This document shows, in pieces, positions 44,481 to 56,464 of a DNA stretch of 64,000 nt. Positions within the stretch are counted from its first letter, which is position 1. Each line of letters begins with the position of its first letter. Both the position numbers and the translations under genes were made by a program. Under the pieces are notes generated by a model that was given only the letters and a program-made list of their open reading frames with translations, was not told where the DNA came from and ran no database searches. The stretch spans positions 7,023,608 through 7,087,607 of the forward strand of contig NC_064549.1 of assembly GCF_023856365.1 (NCBI RefSeq), written 5' to 3'. Source of the DNA: Brienomyrus brachyistius. Lineage: Eukaryota; Chordata; Actinopteri; Osteoglossiformes; Mormyridae.

Positions 44481-45719
44481 ACTGCTGTGTTTTTCAGTTG
44501 GATTTCATTCTGGAAACAGGGAAGAGCAAAGGACTAAACAGGGTGGAAAAGAAACTTCTTGAGAAGGCAAAAATGAAAAGGAAGCTGTCGTCCAAACTGC
44601 CAGGGAGGTCTGGAGTTGGAAGACGTGTCACACATCAAACACTCCAAACCAGACAGTCCATCAACAATTCTGCCTGATAGTCCCTGAGACCACTGGACAG
44701 AACCCTTAGGTAACTGATCAAGACACCAGCACAGAGTCCATAAAGCCAGTGACGAGACTTCGGCAAACCAAACCGAAACCTGAAAATGATCAGAGAACCA
44801 ACGACAAGTCTGACATGCTACCACCAGCTGGTGTCAGTTACTCCTGATTTAATGTTCGCAGGGACCTTGATATAACATGAGGAGGATTGCACACTGAGAG
44901 CAAACCAGTGGTCCTACGTTAGAGGGGATCCTGGACCGAGCTAACAAGCTTTAACAACATGACCTCTGGCTCGGCTGCTTGTCGAGTATAAAACAGCGTA
45001 CTTTGTCTTCCTTCCTCACCCCTCATAACCGGTTATGTTGCTTTTGCCGCTCTTCGTCCTCCCTCCTCATGCCCTTGTCCATCACTGGCATCACAGTCCA
45101 TCACCCTGAAGCCACAGGTTGGCTGCGGACGGCTGTGGTAGGTGTACACGTAGCCCAGATTTTTATCTCTAGTGGGAGCTGCACATATCCATACGCATCG
45201 ACTGTGCATGTCCAGGATAATTGATTAGGTTTTTCCAGTAGGTGGCAGTGTAGAATTTCACTGATCAGCGGTCAGTGATGAAATGGTAGAGGAAGAAGAA
45301 TCGTTGTTGTAGTAGTTATGGTGAGCAGCTATATGAGGAAGGTCGGAGGTATCTAATTTTTCACCCAGTCCAGATATTTTACTGAGGTATATGGTATTTT
45401 AAAAAGTGGCACTATTCTGGCATTTTGAAATCTTGGTGAAAAAAATTCACAGAGCGGCTGATTTTCTTGCAAGGGTTTCCATATACTTCAGGATGCCACT
45501 AAGGACTTCAAAACTGTTGATAAAAGTTTACCTGTTTCACTACACAGGTTGTATTTGTGTTTGTTGCTATGCATCTGCCCTCTCCTGGTCTGGTGGAATG
45601 TCACTGCTGTATGGAGCACCAACCATGGCCATCTGGTCCGCGGCCAAATGGAGCATGAACACAAGCTGGCGCGTAGATGACCATCCGCAGCCCAAAAGTG
45701 GACATGGATGAGTGAAGTA
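44481..45719. other. Unassigned sequence between LINE relics
   Basis: This ~1.2 kb is longer than the linker expected between endonuclease and RT and has no matching frame. It includes a TATA-like GAGTATAAAACAGCG near 44,985 and a strong CTCF-like site. It may be an insertion into the LINE or separate DNA. Confidence 0.35.
45235..45248 (+). promoter_or_regulatory. CTCF-like core motif
   Basis: CCAGTAGGTGGCAG fits the extended CTCF core without mismatch and points toward the LSAMP promoter 15 kb downstream. Binding is not shown by sequence alone. Confidence 0.45.
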
Positions 45720-46530
45720 TGAACTAGGCTTAACACTCCGGAGGTCCTCCCTCTCTGTTCACACCCACATCATAATGGACTGTGAGGCCCCCCTCTGCGA
45801 TGCCCTCTGAGGCCCCCTGTTCCCCTCTGATTGTCTCTCTCTACTGACAAGGTTGGAAAAGAGCTGAGGCAGCTCTGTATGGCCATGGCTGCAGGGATTG
45901 ATGGAATCAGCCCTGGTGCTTAAGCCCAGTGCCAATCACTTGTGTGAGATCCTCCAGAACCTCTCTAATTCCACAGACAGTCCCCATGCTGTGGAAAACA
46001 TTTTGTTTGGTCCCTGTGCCTAAGAAAGCTCCACCCGATGACATGTACGCAGACCAGTGGCTCTCAGATTACACATTTTAAAGACCCCTGTCATTTGGTG
46101 AATGACTACCGGGACCCCTGCTAATACATTAACAGACCTGCATAGGGGTTGATGATGCCACCATCTAGATGACCCATGGAACTTGACTCTCACCTGGAAA
46201 AGACTACAAGCAATCTGTGGATGATGGTCTTTGAGTTCTCCAGTGCCCTGCACACCATCACCCCAAAACCTGGGAGATGAGCTAAGGAAGTTAAAAACGG
46301 ACACCCCTGTAGTGGTATGGATGACCAACTACAGAACAGTGTGTCAGGGATGGCTATCTGCAACAATCTTATTTCCAATCCTATTCACCTGTTGATTGTA
46401 GAGGTTTTCAGCAGCTCTTGTGGGCTGCATTTACAGGTGGAAAAGCAGATGCAGTGACAACCATCTGCAGCAAAACATCAAGAAGACTAAGGGGATTGCG
46501 GTAGACCCCTGTCAAGACCGTAAGACCACA
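45720..46530 (+). pseudogene. LINE reverse-transcriptase relic
   Basis: Near 45,850-45,920 a frame reads KELRQLCMAMAAGIDGISPG, the entry of the RT domain (AAGxDG block), followed by remnants of the PVLWK segment. Around 46,400-46,520 another frame reads GCIYRWKSRCSDNHLQQN then IKKTKGIAVDP, the later palm/thumb block. Many stops and lost segments between. L2/jockey-like by motif. Confidence 0.75.
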
Positions 46531-47216
46531 TCATCTACCTTGACGTGATGCTATTCATAACCTCAACTATGAGGATCTCCATAGCTCAAATACATATTTA
46601 TTATACGACTCTTGCATTGTTGTTGATAAACCTGTTTTATGTACCCAGATCGCCTGCAGAAAAGTAATTTCCCACGTGGGGACCAATAAAGCATACACAT
46701 GTACCTACATATTACAATATGCATTTTTATCAGTAACATTATTACACCTTTGAAGCAGGCCATCATTTCTCCCCAGATTTCATAATCTATAACCACTGTC
46801 ACCACAATAACATTGCTGGTTCAGTCAATAAGTGTAATGCCCTTTGAATACATCTGCACCATTATCCAACCCATATTCCTCATCCAACTATCATGTCCTA
46901 TTAGGTTATCCTGATACTGAATGGCGCAGGAGGGACTCGTAGCCAATGATCGCATTGTCATGTAGAGGAGCATTCATGTGTAGCATAATGCAAAATTAAA
47001 ATGTATTTTGAATCCCTTTGAACTACTGAAATAGAAAATGTGCATAAATTGCCATTACCATACTGTATAGTCTACTATAAGTTCTGGAAAATGTTGCTTT
47101 GACTAAATATCAGGAAAGTATCCATATTCCAGCGAGTTATTCTGCGTAATCATAAAGGGTCGCGGGATTCCAGTCCACCACAAGGGACATGCACACACAC
47201 AACATGAGGAGGACAT

Positions 47217-47220
<4 letters not shown>
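46531..47220. other. Unique DNA, no gene recognised
   Basis: Apart from a short SINE-like AGGAGGACATGCAAACTC at the right end, nothing recognised. Confidence 0.4.
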
Positions 47221-47259
<39 letters not shown>

Positions 47260-47292
47260 GAAACACACACACACACACACATACACATATAT
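47221..47292. repeat. (CT)n and (CA)n microsatellites
   Basis: About 18 CT units, then CACAGAAA, then a (CA)n and a short (AT)n tract. Confidence 0.95.
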
Positions 47293-47299
47293 ATGTTGG

Positions 47300-47640
47300 C
47301 ATACCTATGTAAATGGGAACCTTCCATTCATTTCTATGGGGAAAACCCTAATCCCAATCACGACACCTTTAACCCCTACCCATCCCCTACTCTTAACCAA
47401 AAGTAATCAAACAAGACACAAGGCATTTTTGCTTCCTTAATGGCAATCACAAATTTTTATAAAACTAAGGTTATCCAAATGGGGGCCTGAAAAATGTCCC
47501 AATAAGTAAGGAAGTGTCACGTTTTACTGCACTTTGGGGACATTTTGGTCCCCAGATGTGATCTATGCAAACCCACACACAGCCACCCACCCACACACCC
47601 ACACACACACACGCGCACACACACACAGCAGAGTTGTCCC
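47300..47640 (+). repeat. Dispersed fish repeat ending in (CA)n, copy 2
   Basis: CATTTCTATGGGGAAAACCC, TTTAACCCCTACCCATCCCC, AAAAGTAATCAAACAAGACA, ATCACAAATTTTTATAAAAC, GGGGACATTTTGGTCCCC and a CA-rich end. Same orientation and block order as 2,756-3,160, and better preserved on the left. Confidence 0.65.
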
Positions 47641-47649
47641 GAACTCTGC

Positions 47650-49620
47650 ACAGTGAAATATTGGACCAATCTTAAAGAAGGAAAGTGTTCCTTTATTGAG
47701 GGATACGAGAGGCAGAAATGTAATTTAACCTCCAGCACGTCCCATAAAGGTGCAGTGATGTTTAGATCTGGTGAGCAGGGAGACCGCAGAAGGTGTTTAA
47801 CGTCCTGATCTTCCCGAATCAGCTCTTCAAGGCATTACCAGCTTGGAATATGGGGATATGGAATATCATGAGGGACCAATATTTGCCCATGGAACACACA
47901 TGTTCCTGCTGGGTCGTATATGTCCTGATTAAGGTTTATGATAATTTTTGAGGCTGAGTGCAAACGATTCTGTCGTGTTTGTCTATCCCTGTCATTGTAC
48001 CTTGGCTTGTGACCACTGTTCTTGTTAAAGCAGTTTGTGTTTAGTTCATTTCTTCAAGATTTTTGAGACTGTGGCCCTTGATGCATTAAAGAATTAGTTT
48101 TTTATGACTAATGCACCTGCAAGTTTGGCACTGACTCTTTGGCCTCTTTGAAACTCTGTTGCCTCCTGTTACTTTGAAAACTCACACTCAAAGTGCTGAT
48201 TGTAAGTATTCTGGTATGGCTGACACATGCTGCTAATTGGTATTCAACCTGATATGACTGAACATTGTAGCTGGCCTTAAAATTGTCATTTGGTTTCTTC
48301 AGATTCGTAGTTCTCTCGGGAGGTTTGCATTAATTTTAAAAGGCGGTGGTTTTTTGCTAAACAGTATTTAGCAGGCATTTTCCTTTATAAACAGGGTAAA
48401 TGAATGTCCAAACAGGTCATATACTGATTTAGTATTTGTACTCATTTTTGTATAGTACAGACGTTTGGTCACCAAAATAATGCTGAAACACTGAGATTTA
48501 TTCATAGGTTTTTTTAGCCAAATTTCCTGTTCAGGGCTGAATTATTACATTACTAGTTCTCTGGTCACCTTACTTGTCATTTTTTATGAGTCAAACCTTA
48601 ATACAAATTTCATTTTTTCTCTCACCAAAAGAACAAGTTAGTAGAATTGAGTCACTAGCTAGTTATTTGAACTTAATAATAAATGAAAAGGTAGGGAACA
48701 GTGAAAATTGCAAGTTATAGGGTAGCTTCAACAAGAAGTAAAGCCATTTACAAAACTCTAATCATGCAGTTATTATGGAGCTCTTTTAACTGCAGCATAT
48801 GAAAATGTGAGATATCTTACTAATTAAATTTTCATGTTTTTTTCACTTCAGTGCCCGTCTAAATAATTCACTTTGCATGCAGACCTCTTCTGAAAGCAAG
48901 GTTTACCAAAGTCTATTTTTAAAACTTTTCTCTGTTTCATAAAAAAGAAGTTTTCTCTTTTTTTTACTTAAATCTAAGAGGCAATTGTCACAGGATAATA
49001 TATCCATCTTAGGATAATTTTCCGGAATCAATTGGAATGTTATGCTTCAAGTTTTCAAATGCAAATGGAAGATTTGAAAAGGCTCTACCAGCAGTAAAGT
49101 ATGTCTTCACAATTAAACATTACAAACACAATTCAATTGTTACATGTAGGTCTAATGCTATTATGAATAGTATTATGTCAGCTGTACTGACCAAGCAGAA
49201 TTTATAAATATTGGAGAATTAGGTTCTTCTACATTATATTATAATATACAGATGCTCCTCCCTTTGCAATGGATCAGCCTATAATATTTTGACTTTAGGT
49301 TGGCGCAACAGCGATGCACATTCAGAAGTCAACTTTGAATTTTGATCTGTACCCGGACTAACAATATGTCGTACGATACTTTATCCTGAGGATGGGCGAT
49401 GGCAGTGCAGCGATGACAAGCGTAAACATGTCACACAGCAAGGTTAACCAATTCATACAAACATAGTTTGCAGATTTCCCTGCCAAAACACACATACTTA
49501 ACCTAGGAATCTGCTGATTAAGATGTTTTTGAGGAAGGAAATCTGCGCACTGTGTTGGATTCTGGCCCTATCATGCTTCATATATATATATATATATATT
49601 CTACTTCTGAAGGGCTGAAG
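47650..49620. other. Mostly unique AT-rich DNA
   Basis: No gene. Near 49,250 CAGATGCTCCTCCCTTTGCA resembles a Tigger-type terminus, weakly. 48,750-48,920 is complex non-repetitive sequence with TAATTAAATT words. Confidence 0.35.
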
Positions 49621-49629
49621 GGTTAATCA

Positions 49630-49632
49630 GAA

Positions 49633-49710
<78 letters not shown>

Positions 49711-49713
49711 GTT
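49630..49713. repeat. (ATT)n microsatellite
   Basis: About 27 ATT units, interrupted on the right by the SINE at 49,714. Confidence 0.95.
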
Positions 49714-50023
49714 GGGGGCGGCTGGTGGTGCAGTGGTTAGCACTGCTGCCTCACACCTCTGGGACCTGGGTTCGAGTCTCCGCCTGGGTCACATGTGTGT
49801 GGAGTTTGCATGTTCTGCCGGGTACTCCGGTTTCCCCCCACAGTCCAAAAACATGCTGAGGCTAATTGGAGTTACTAAATTGCCCGTCTGTGTGTGAGTG
49901 AATGGTGTGTAAATGTGCCCTGCGATGGGCTGGCCCCCCATTCTGGGTTGTTTCCTGCCTTGTGCCCATTGCTTTCGGGATCAGCTCCCAGTAGGGTAAG
50001 CGGTTTGGAAAATGGATCAATGG
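49714..50023 (+). mobile_element. tRNA-derived SINE inserted in (ATT)n
   Basis: Head GGTGGTGCAGTGGTTAGCAC and GGGTTCGAGTCTCCGCC (B-box), tail AAAATGGATCAATGG. Flanks ATTATTATTGTT are identical at 49,702-49,713 and 50,024-50,035. Closest in sequence to the 12,464 copy, with a ~20-base internal deletion after GTTCT. Confidence 0.92.
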
Positions 50024-50149
50024 ATTATTATTGTTATTATTATGTAGGTTATCTCATGGTTTGCTCTGTAACCTTTCTATTCTATTCTATGACATTTTCC
50101 ACCCACCCAAATCAAGCTGATATGACGGGGGAACATAAATCCCTTATGA

Positions 50150-50315
50150 AAATTCACTGTGGTTTCCTATGGTTTTCATGCAGTAACAATAGTTTTACTA
50201 TGATACCTCATGGTACTTTGGTACTACCCATAGTACTACCATGGTTTTTCCATAGCACTTCCTGGTACAGTAGCTGTGGTACTACTATAGTTTACATATA
50301 CATGACAACAACCAG
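50150..50315. repeat. ACCATGGTACTACC-type palindromic repeat
   Basis: Variants of TACTACCATGGTTTTTCC, ATACCTCATGGTACTTTGG and GTGGTACTACTATAG alternate in both orientations, giving a self-complementary tandem-like patch. Confidence 0.55.
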
Positions 50316-50339
50316 AAACAACTGATCATACGGGGATTC

Positions 50340-50622
50340 CACACGAGGTTAAGGAGCGGACAATAGGGGCAGAACAGGGGTAGTGTTGGGGTACATTCTT
50401 TATTGTTTTGAAAGCCATTAAGAAAAAAATGCTTGGTTTTATCCTGTTCATTTTGTGTTTGAACGCTAAAAAAACATATTTAGGTGTAATTTTTTGGGGC
50501 CGGAAACCAATTAATTGGTTTTCCATTATTTCTTATGGGGAAAATTCAATCAGAACTCGAACTTTTTTGGATTCGAACCCGAGTTCTGAACGGATTAAGT
50601 TCGAGTTCTGAGGTACCACTGT
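50340..50622. mobile_element. DNA-element fragment with CAGTGGTACCTC end
   Basis: The right end GAGTTCTGAGGTACCACTG is the terminal repeat of a fish element beginning CAGTGGTACCTCAGAACTCG. AACTCGAAC motifs repeat inside. The left end is lost. Confidence 0.55.
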
Positions 50623-50639
50623 AATTTCAAAATAGTGAC

Positions 50640-51590
50640 AAGTATGACTATCCAATGAATAGTATAACCATTTGCGAGGTAAATTTCCTCCATTAGCTTG
50701 ACTATGAAGGCCTGTATGATTTTTTTTGGAATTTTACAACCCTTTATTGGAAATGTATAGTTTACTATATCATATTTTTATGTGTGAAAATTAGCCCAGG
50801 CAAAAAAGTAATGGCCAATAAATCATGCATGAATCATTTGAAACACAGCTGCTGACTGAACTCTGCGGTCAAGTCATTAGCATTTTCAGCAAAGTTCATT
50901 GCCTTTGATGTACCATATACACTGAAATGTTGGTACAGCTTTTTAAAGTAGAGAAGGCCTTTTGAATTTATTTACAAAGTAGTTTTAGTAAACTGTATAA
51001 TAAAATCATATTTGCCTGTGTATAATAGGGGTACTTATTTATCCAACAATGCAATGTAAATTAAACAACCATAGATGCTTAATTCCAGTGGGATTGTAAT
51101 GCCTTACGTTTTTCTATGAGATTCAAAGAAAAAAGACTTTTTAATAGCAAAAAAAGGCTTTGTACATTCAGTCCTGCTTGGTTGCAAGAACTGCAGTGGC
51201 TAATGACCTGGAGAAATATATAAGCAGTGATACTTACTCATATGAATGTATATTTGTGTAAATAGTGCTATGTGTACTGGGGTAGAGGTTACTCATTGGT
51301 TCAGGCTTGCTCATAATGTGGACTAGTATTCATTACTAGTATCATATGCATAAATCATAAAAAATGTTTGTCAGGTGTGTGAGACCAAAAGAATTCAATA
51401 TACAATATGTAGCATAATTGTGTACACTGCTTCTAAACAGGTAGATACGTTTCTATTCCCAAATAATGATAATTGCAATTCAGGCATAGGTAACAGAACT
51501 AAAATATATTAAACATGTTCTCGACGATAATTTAGAAGGATATATTGACAATATTTCTAAACAAAGTAAATTTAGCAAATTGATTAAATT
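50640..51590. other. Unique AT-rich DNA, candidate regulatory block
   Basis: No gene or repeat. About 50,760-50,960 is complex with AATAAATCATGCATGAATC and AAGTCATTAGCATTTTCAG, of the kind seen in developmental enhancers. Speculative. Confidence 0.25.
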
Positions 51591-52805
51591 CACTGTTGCA
51601 AAAATAAGTGCACCCTTAATTAAATCCTGCAAACATGTAATATTCTAGTACGTCATATGCCCATCATTACTCTATAGTACTGCACTGATTGTTCTCGGCA
51701 ATGAGTGCACCAGCTCTTGGCTTAATGTTCTGTCTATCCTGAACCACTCTTGCAGGATGACCTCCTTGAGTGCCTCCTTGTTTGAGGGTAGTGCTGTGCA
51801 GCTTTTCTCTACAAAATTCCCCAGAGGTGCTCAATGGGGTTGTCGGGTGACATACTTGGCCACTCTAGCATTTTGTACTTGCTTAAGAATGCCGCAGTGA
51901 ATGTTATCGTCTTGAAAAAATGTCCAGCAACCTAAGGTGTGGAGAATAACGACTTTTCTTTCCGGGTCTTGCAATACACCTATGAAATTATGACGTCATC
52001 GAAAGAGCAGTCCCACCATATCATTAGGACTCATACAACCTGATATAACAACTTTACTGTAGGTATCATGTACTTATCACTGCACTTATCACTGCATCAC
52101 TGCACTTATCACTGTATACCTCCCCTAGGAGATGTAGCGTCTTTTGAATGCAGTCTGGTCCAAAAACATGATTTAGGTCTCATCCAACCTGAGGACAGAT
52201 TCCTGAAAGTCTTCATCTTGATGTGGTTCTTGCCGAAATGGGCTGCCTTGTTCTTTGGTTTCTGCACTGGATCCCGTTGTGGTCAACAACCGCAGATCCA
52301 TTTCAGTGCAGGATGCAACAGTATGAGATAAAACAGTCATTCCAGTTTGGCTTCCCACAACTATGGCCACTGTTGAAGCACTTGCCCTAGATTATTCTGC
52401 ACTTGTCTTGGCAAAAAAATCCTATGACACAGTGTCAGCCTACAACGGTGGCCTGAATGTTTTAGAGTGTTTGTCAATACTTTTAAAATGAACTTTGCTA
52501 CTGTGTTTTGGCTTAATCCCAGTGATTTGCTAATCTTCTCATATCCTTGTCCTCTTTTGTGCAAGAAATGTCTCAAGTCTCCAGACAATACTCTCTCTCT
52601 CGTGTGGTACCATTGTCAGAATTAAATCTGATGATGATTAAATGCTTAAGTACTCTTAAGAGAGGGTGAACAGATTACAACTATTTAAGTTTCATGGTTC
52701 AACAGACAACGATTTACTGATCAATTACTCTTAACTAGCCTCAGCAGACAAATTTTGGAATTTTATTGTGTCATTTTCTTTGTGGGTATCACTTTTGCAA
52801 CACAG
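51591..52805 (-). mobile_element. Tc1/mariner-like transposon, minus strand
   Basis: Left end CACTGTTGCAAAAATAAGTG and right end in reverse complement CTGTGTTGCAAAAGTGATAC are inverted repeats around a ~1.2 kb body with transposase remnants. A small CTTATCACTGCA tandem (52,073-52,113) interrupts it. Confidence 0.8.
51650..52600 (-). pseudogene. Tc1/mariner transposase, degenerate
   Basis: On the minus strand, 52,588-52,361 gives the DNA-binding region HKRGQGYEKISKSLGLSQNT followed by VAKFILK. Further on, near 51,930-51,680, remnants of the catalytic C-terminal part appear (FFQDDNIHC, then WFRIDRTLSQELVHSLPR). Stops and frameshifts are scattered throughout, so it is inactive. Confidence 0.75.
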
Positions 52806-53695
52806 TTTTTTTATCTTTTTGCCATATTTTTTCAGTTTGTTATAGACGTGTTTAATTGATAACTGAAGGACCTGTGTTTTTAAACCCAGAAATGTTTCAA
52901 TCTATATAGATAGATAGCTAAACTTCTTAACTTTCCTAGAGGATTTACTCATTTATGATTTATCCAGTCTTACCAAAATGTTAGCTTTTCATTTTGTAAT
53001 ATTGTTCACATTTAATGGTAATGACCATTATAATGATTTCTTTTATAAGTTTACTGTCTGTACAATTGAAATAATACCTTGATGCCAGAAGATATTAAGT
53101 TCTCCTGATTAATAGTAATGACTTTGACCTTTTCTGTCCAGGTTGCTATTACAGTATTAATTACTATGCATGGAAATAAGTCAGTTAGAAAGTGATGATA
53201 AAAAGCTTTCATTCCTTTCACTGAAACACTTTTAATGTCTTGTATTATTTTGAAGGTATTAATTATTATTAAAATGGTACTTATTTTTCATCTTATTTCA
53301 TAGTTAAATTCAGTTTGTACTGTAAAAATACATACATGTAAAAAATTATTTCTTTTAGTCTGTTCCCAACTAACTACAGCAATGTTAACTCTCAATAATC
53401 TAAGCGGCGGTAGCTTGGAATATGATTCATAATCTTGTCTTTTCCATGTTTCATTGCAAACTTTTTAAATATTCTTTTAAAAAAAATTTTTTTTCCTTAA
53501 TCAGCCAAAATTTCAATCTTACCAGGTCTTTTTGCTACAAGAGCAGTTAAATACAAAGTTGCATTACGTAAATGTATTCTTGTTATATATTCTCTACAAC
53601 TATGAATGAACATTATACAAGGTGTAAAGAACCACCCACTGTCCCAGCGGTGGGACCTTTTAACTGACAAGACATACTGATTCAGATTTTGCTTG
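52806..53695. other. Unique AT-rich DNA
   Basis: No gene or repeat recognised. Confidence 0.4.
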
Positions 53696-53699
53696 TCTG

Positions 53700-53975
53700 G
53701 CTCAAGTCAACTCAGAGACTCAGCTTATTTGATCCAACTCAGAGACTCAGCTCGTTTGATCCAACTCAGAGGCTCAGCTTGTTTGATCCAACTCAAAGCC
53801 TCAGTTTATTTGACCCAACTCAGAGGCTCAGTTTATTTGACCCAACTCAGAGGCTCAGAGACTCAGTTTTCTCTGGCTCAAGTCAGTTCAAAGGCTCAGC
53901 TTACAGTATTTGATCCAACTCAGAGGCTCAGCTTGTCTGGCTCAAGTCAGCTCTGGGACTCAGCTAGTTTGATCA
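53700..53975 (+). repeat. 27-bp minisatellite
   Basis: About ten diverged units of the type ACTCAGAGGCTCAGCTTGTT plus TGATCCA. As 27 is a multiple of 3, two frames stay open and read as LFDPTQRLS-type nonapeptide repeats. The flanks have no exon features, so it is treated as a repeat and not a gene. Confidence 0.9.
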
Positions 53976-53979
53976 GTCT

Positions 53980-54705
53980 AGTTTAGGATTGCCCAGAGGC
54001 TGCACAGAAGGTTATCAGTATATGTATAATATAGGGGAGTTAAGGAACTCCAGTTTAAATGAACCAAACAATCAGTTGAAAGCTAGAGTTGTTAGGTTGT
54101 AATGTGCAATGCTGTCGTGCTCTGTATATGTACTTAACCCTGACAGGAAATTGCAGCAGCATTATTTCCACAAAAGTTACTATAGTTCGAAATTTTTTAT
54201 TTTCTTATTTTATTTACTGAGTAAAAACAATATGTAACAATCAAAATCCAGACTGAGATCAGCCTGATCTAAATATAACCCAAGTGGTCACTTACAGTAC
54301 TTACTTTATTACATTACACATATACAAAACAAAGAGCCAATGTAATAGATACCCCAGCATACACACAATAGATACACACGGTAGATATGTGTAACATCTG
54401 GATACACAGTACCATCTGGGAACTCTGGCTACAGAGTTACTCCCCAGCAGTGGATACACATGGTAAATGTACTAATCACAGACACTATGTGGGAAATGTG
54501 GCTGCAGAGTGTCTCCTTGGCTACTCTGCGGACCCCTTCTTAAGTACCAAACCAAGTGACAGATGTTTCGTTGGAATGTGGTAATAAAACCAAATTGTTA
54601 TTTTCCTCAGGATATATAAATGGATCATTGGACAGGCAGATCCCATGACTAGCAGTCAGATGGAATTTTAAGGATGAGGTTGCTAAGAGAATATTTGCCT
54701 AAGTT
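53980..54705. other. Unique DNA, no gene recognised
   Basis: Near 54,340-54,560 there are loosely repeated GATACACA and GGGAA-CTCTGGCTACAGAGT blocks, a weak local duplication. Nothing coding. Confidence 0.4.
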
Positions 54706-54709
54706 TCTA

Positions 54710-55225
54710 CAGAACCAGTCAAAAGTTCGAACATGCCAAGCTGCCTACAAAGGAGAATGACAGTGTCACATCACATGACCGGGCCACCTGACCTAAATGA
54801 TTCCTAAGGGGTTTGACCAGAGAGTGAAGGAAAAGCTGCTAATGAGTGCTCAGCATATATGTTGGAGCTCCTTCAGCACAGCTGGATAAGCATCCCAGGA
54901 GACCACCTCATGAAATTGGTATAGAGGAGAAAGAAGAGTCAGGCAGTCCCTGGAAAAATTGGAGTTACGGGCATTGCTTAAGGCCCCAATGGTAGCTCTG
55001 CTGACCCATGGGAATTGAATTGGCAACCTTCTGAGTCCCAGCCAACAGAGCTGACCCCCCTCCCTCCAACAAACGCTAATTTAAAAATTATTATTTTTGG
55101 TCAGTGTATAATTCCATTTTTGTTATTTTATAGTTTTGATGTCTTTATAATTATTCTAGAATGTAGAGAATAGTACAAATTAACCTTTCTGTGGGTAGAT
55201 TTGTCCCAACTTTTGACTGGCACTG
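54710..55225 (-). mobile_element. TA-flanked Tc1-like MITE, copy 2
   Basis: Left end CAGAACCAGTCAAAAGTTCG and right end in reverse complement CAGTGCCAGTCAAAAGTTGG, flanked by TA (54,708-54,709; 55,226-55,227). Collinear, in reverse, with 7,616-8,142 over its whole length, including the tRNA-like middle (GGCAACCTTCTGAGTCCC). It lacks the 83-bp palindrome. Confidence 0.85.
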
Positions 55226-55284
55226 TACTGTATATCCTTATACTGATGTGAAGTACTGTTTTAAGAGTAAAATCATAGCACTAG

Positions 55285-55800
55285 TCATAGTAATGCCCTA
55301 TTACGGTATGTTCACTTTCACGGCAATGAAATAATTTTATTTTTGGGGTCTACTAGAATAGATTTACATGCTTCAGTGTTCTGAAAATGTTTTTCTCATA
55401 TTGTACATCTTGCTACAAACTCTGTCTCAAATGCTCTGTTACAGCTTTAAAATCCACCCCCAAATAGCAAAGTGTGATCTGATTGGTCAGCTTGCCTGAT
55501 TGGTCAGTTTGCCCTACACGTTCCGCCCCTATCTTGCAGTCTGCAGACTGATCCTTGCAGATGGGTGGCAAATAAGGAATGAGTTATGAGGTGACTTCAC
55601 CATGTCAAGGAAATAAGGGCTGGAATTCCAAGGAGACATTTCAGGCAGATTAGAGAAGAATGGTTTCTGTGGTGAAAGTTACTCCCTTTGACCTGTACTT
55701 TGACCCTTAAGACTTTGCAGATCATTTACATGCACATAAAGCTATAACACAGTAAAGGAAAGAGGAAAATCGGAAAAGCATAATAGAGCCCCTTTAAATG
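55285..55800 (-). mobile_element. Fish non-autonomous DNA element
   Basis: The minus strand starts AAAGGGGCTCTATTATGCTT and continues TTACTGTGTTATAGCTTTAT, GTGCATGTAAATGATCTGCA and, later, CACAGAAACCATTCTTCTC, a layout I recognise from abundant teleost repeats. The far end, TAATGCCCTATTACGG, is an approximate inverse. No coding capacity. Confidence 0.6.
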
Positions 55801-55889
55801 AGACTAAGTATAATATATGTACATAATTTGCATTCACATTAGATAATGTTTCTCACATGTAGGCACCCGTATAGACAAGGGACAGAGGA

Positions 55890-56120
55890 GCTGGCAGATA
55901 GGGGGGGAGAACAGGATGGGTTTATGAGCAGCGAATCTGTGAGAGCCTGCCTGTAGGCCACCTCTTGTCCAGTGTGGGTGGAGATTGGTCCACCAGGCGT
56001 GGCAGCATAATTGTATGAACCCAGTCTCATCGGAGCTGACTTGACAGCTTCCCCCAGGGTGAAAAACAGCACAGGCCTGAAGGAGTCCATGATCACAGAT
56101 TCCAGTGTGGATGGCTGCCT
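55890..56120 (+). repeat. Second copy of the 27,040 repeat
   Basis: Shares GTGAAAAACAGCACAGGCCT, TTGACAGCTTCCCCCAGGG and CACAGATTCCAGTGTGGATG type blocks with 27,040-27,250. Class unknown. Confidence 0.6.
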
Positions 56121-56464
56121 TACAATATATTATACTTATACAATCTTGCTCTTGCAAGTGAAATATATTTATATATATATATTTTGGTAAATCTGAACAG
56201 GCCATTGAATACAGCTTGCAAGAGTTTACTTTCTACAAAAATTAAAATCAGTCACTGAGTTGAAATTAATGTTGTAGTCTATGAAAATGTATTTTAAGAA
56301 AAATAAAACAAACATACTGCATCCATCTGTCTTCCATTTATGGTGTCAGGTGGCGGAAATGGAGCAGGAGATTATTCCAGGCAACATAGAACAAAAGGGA
56401 AGGGGGGACAAGGAACCCACGCAGGAATCATGCACTGAGGCCAGATCATCAAGCAAATAATAAT
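56121..56464. other. Unique DNA
   Basis: Contains a short (AT)n at ~56,165. Nothing else recognised. Confidence 0.4.

Noticed and set aside
49894..50325. 143-codon ORF
   Set aside because: Starts inside the SINE and runs through its tail and a palindromic repeat; chance open frame.
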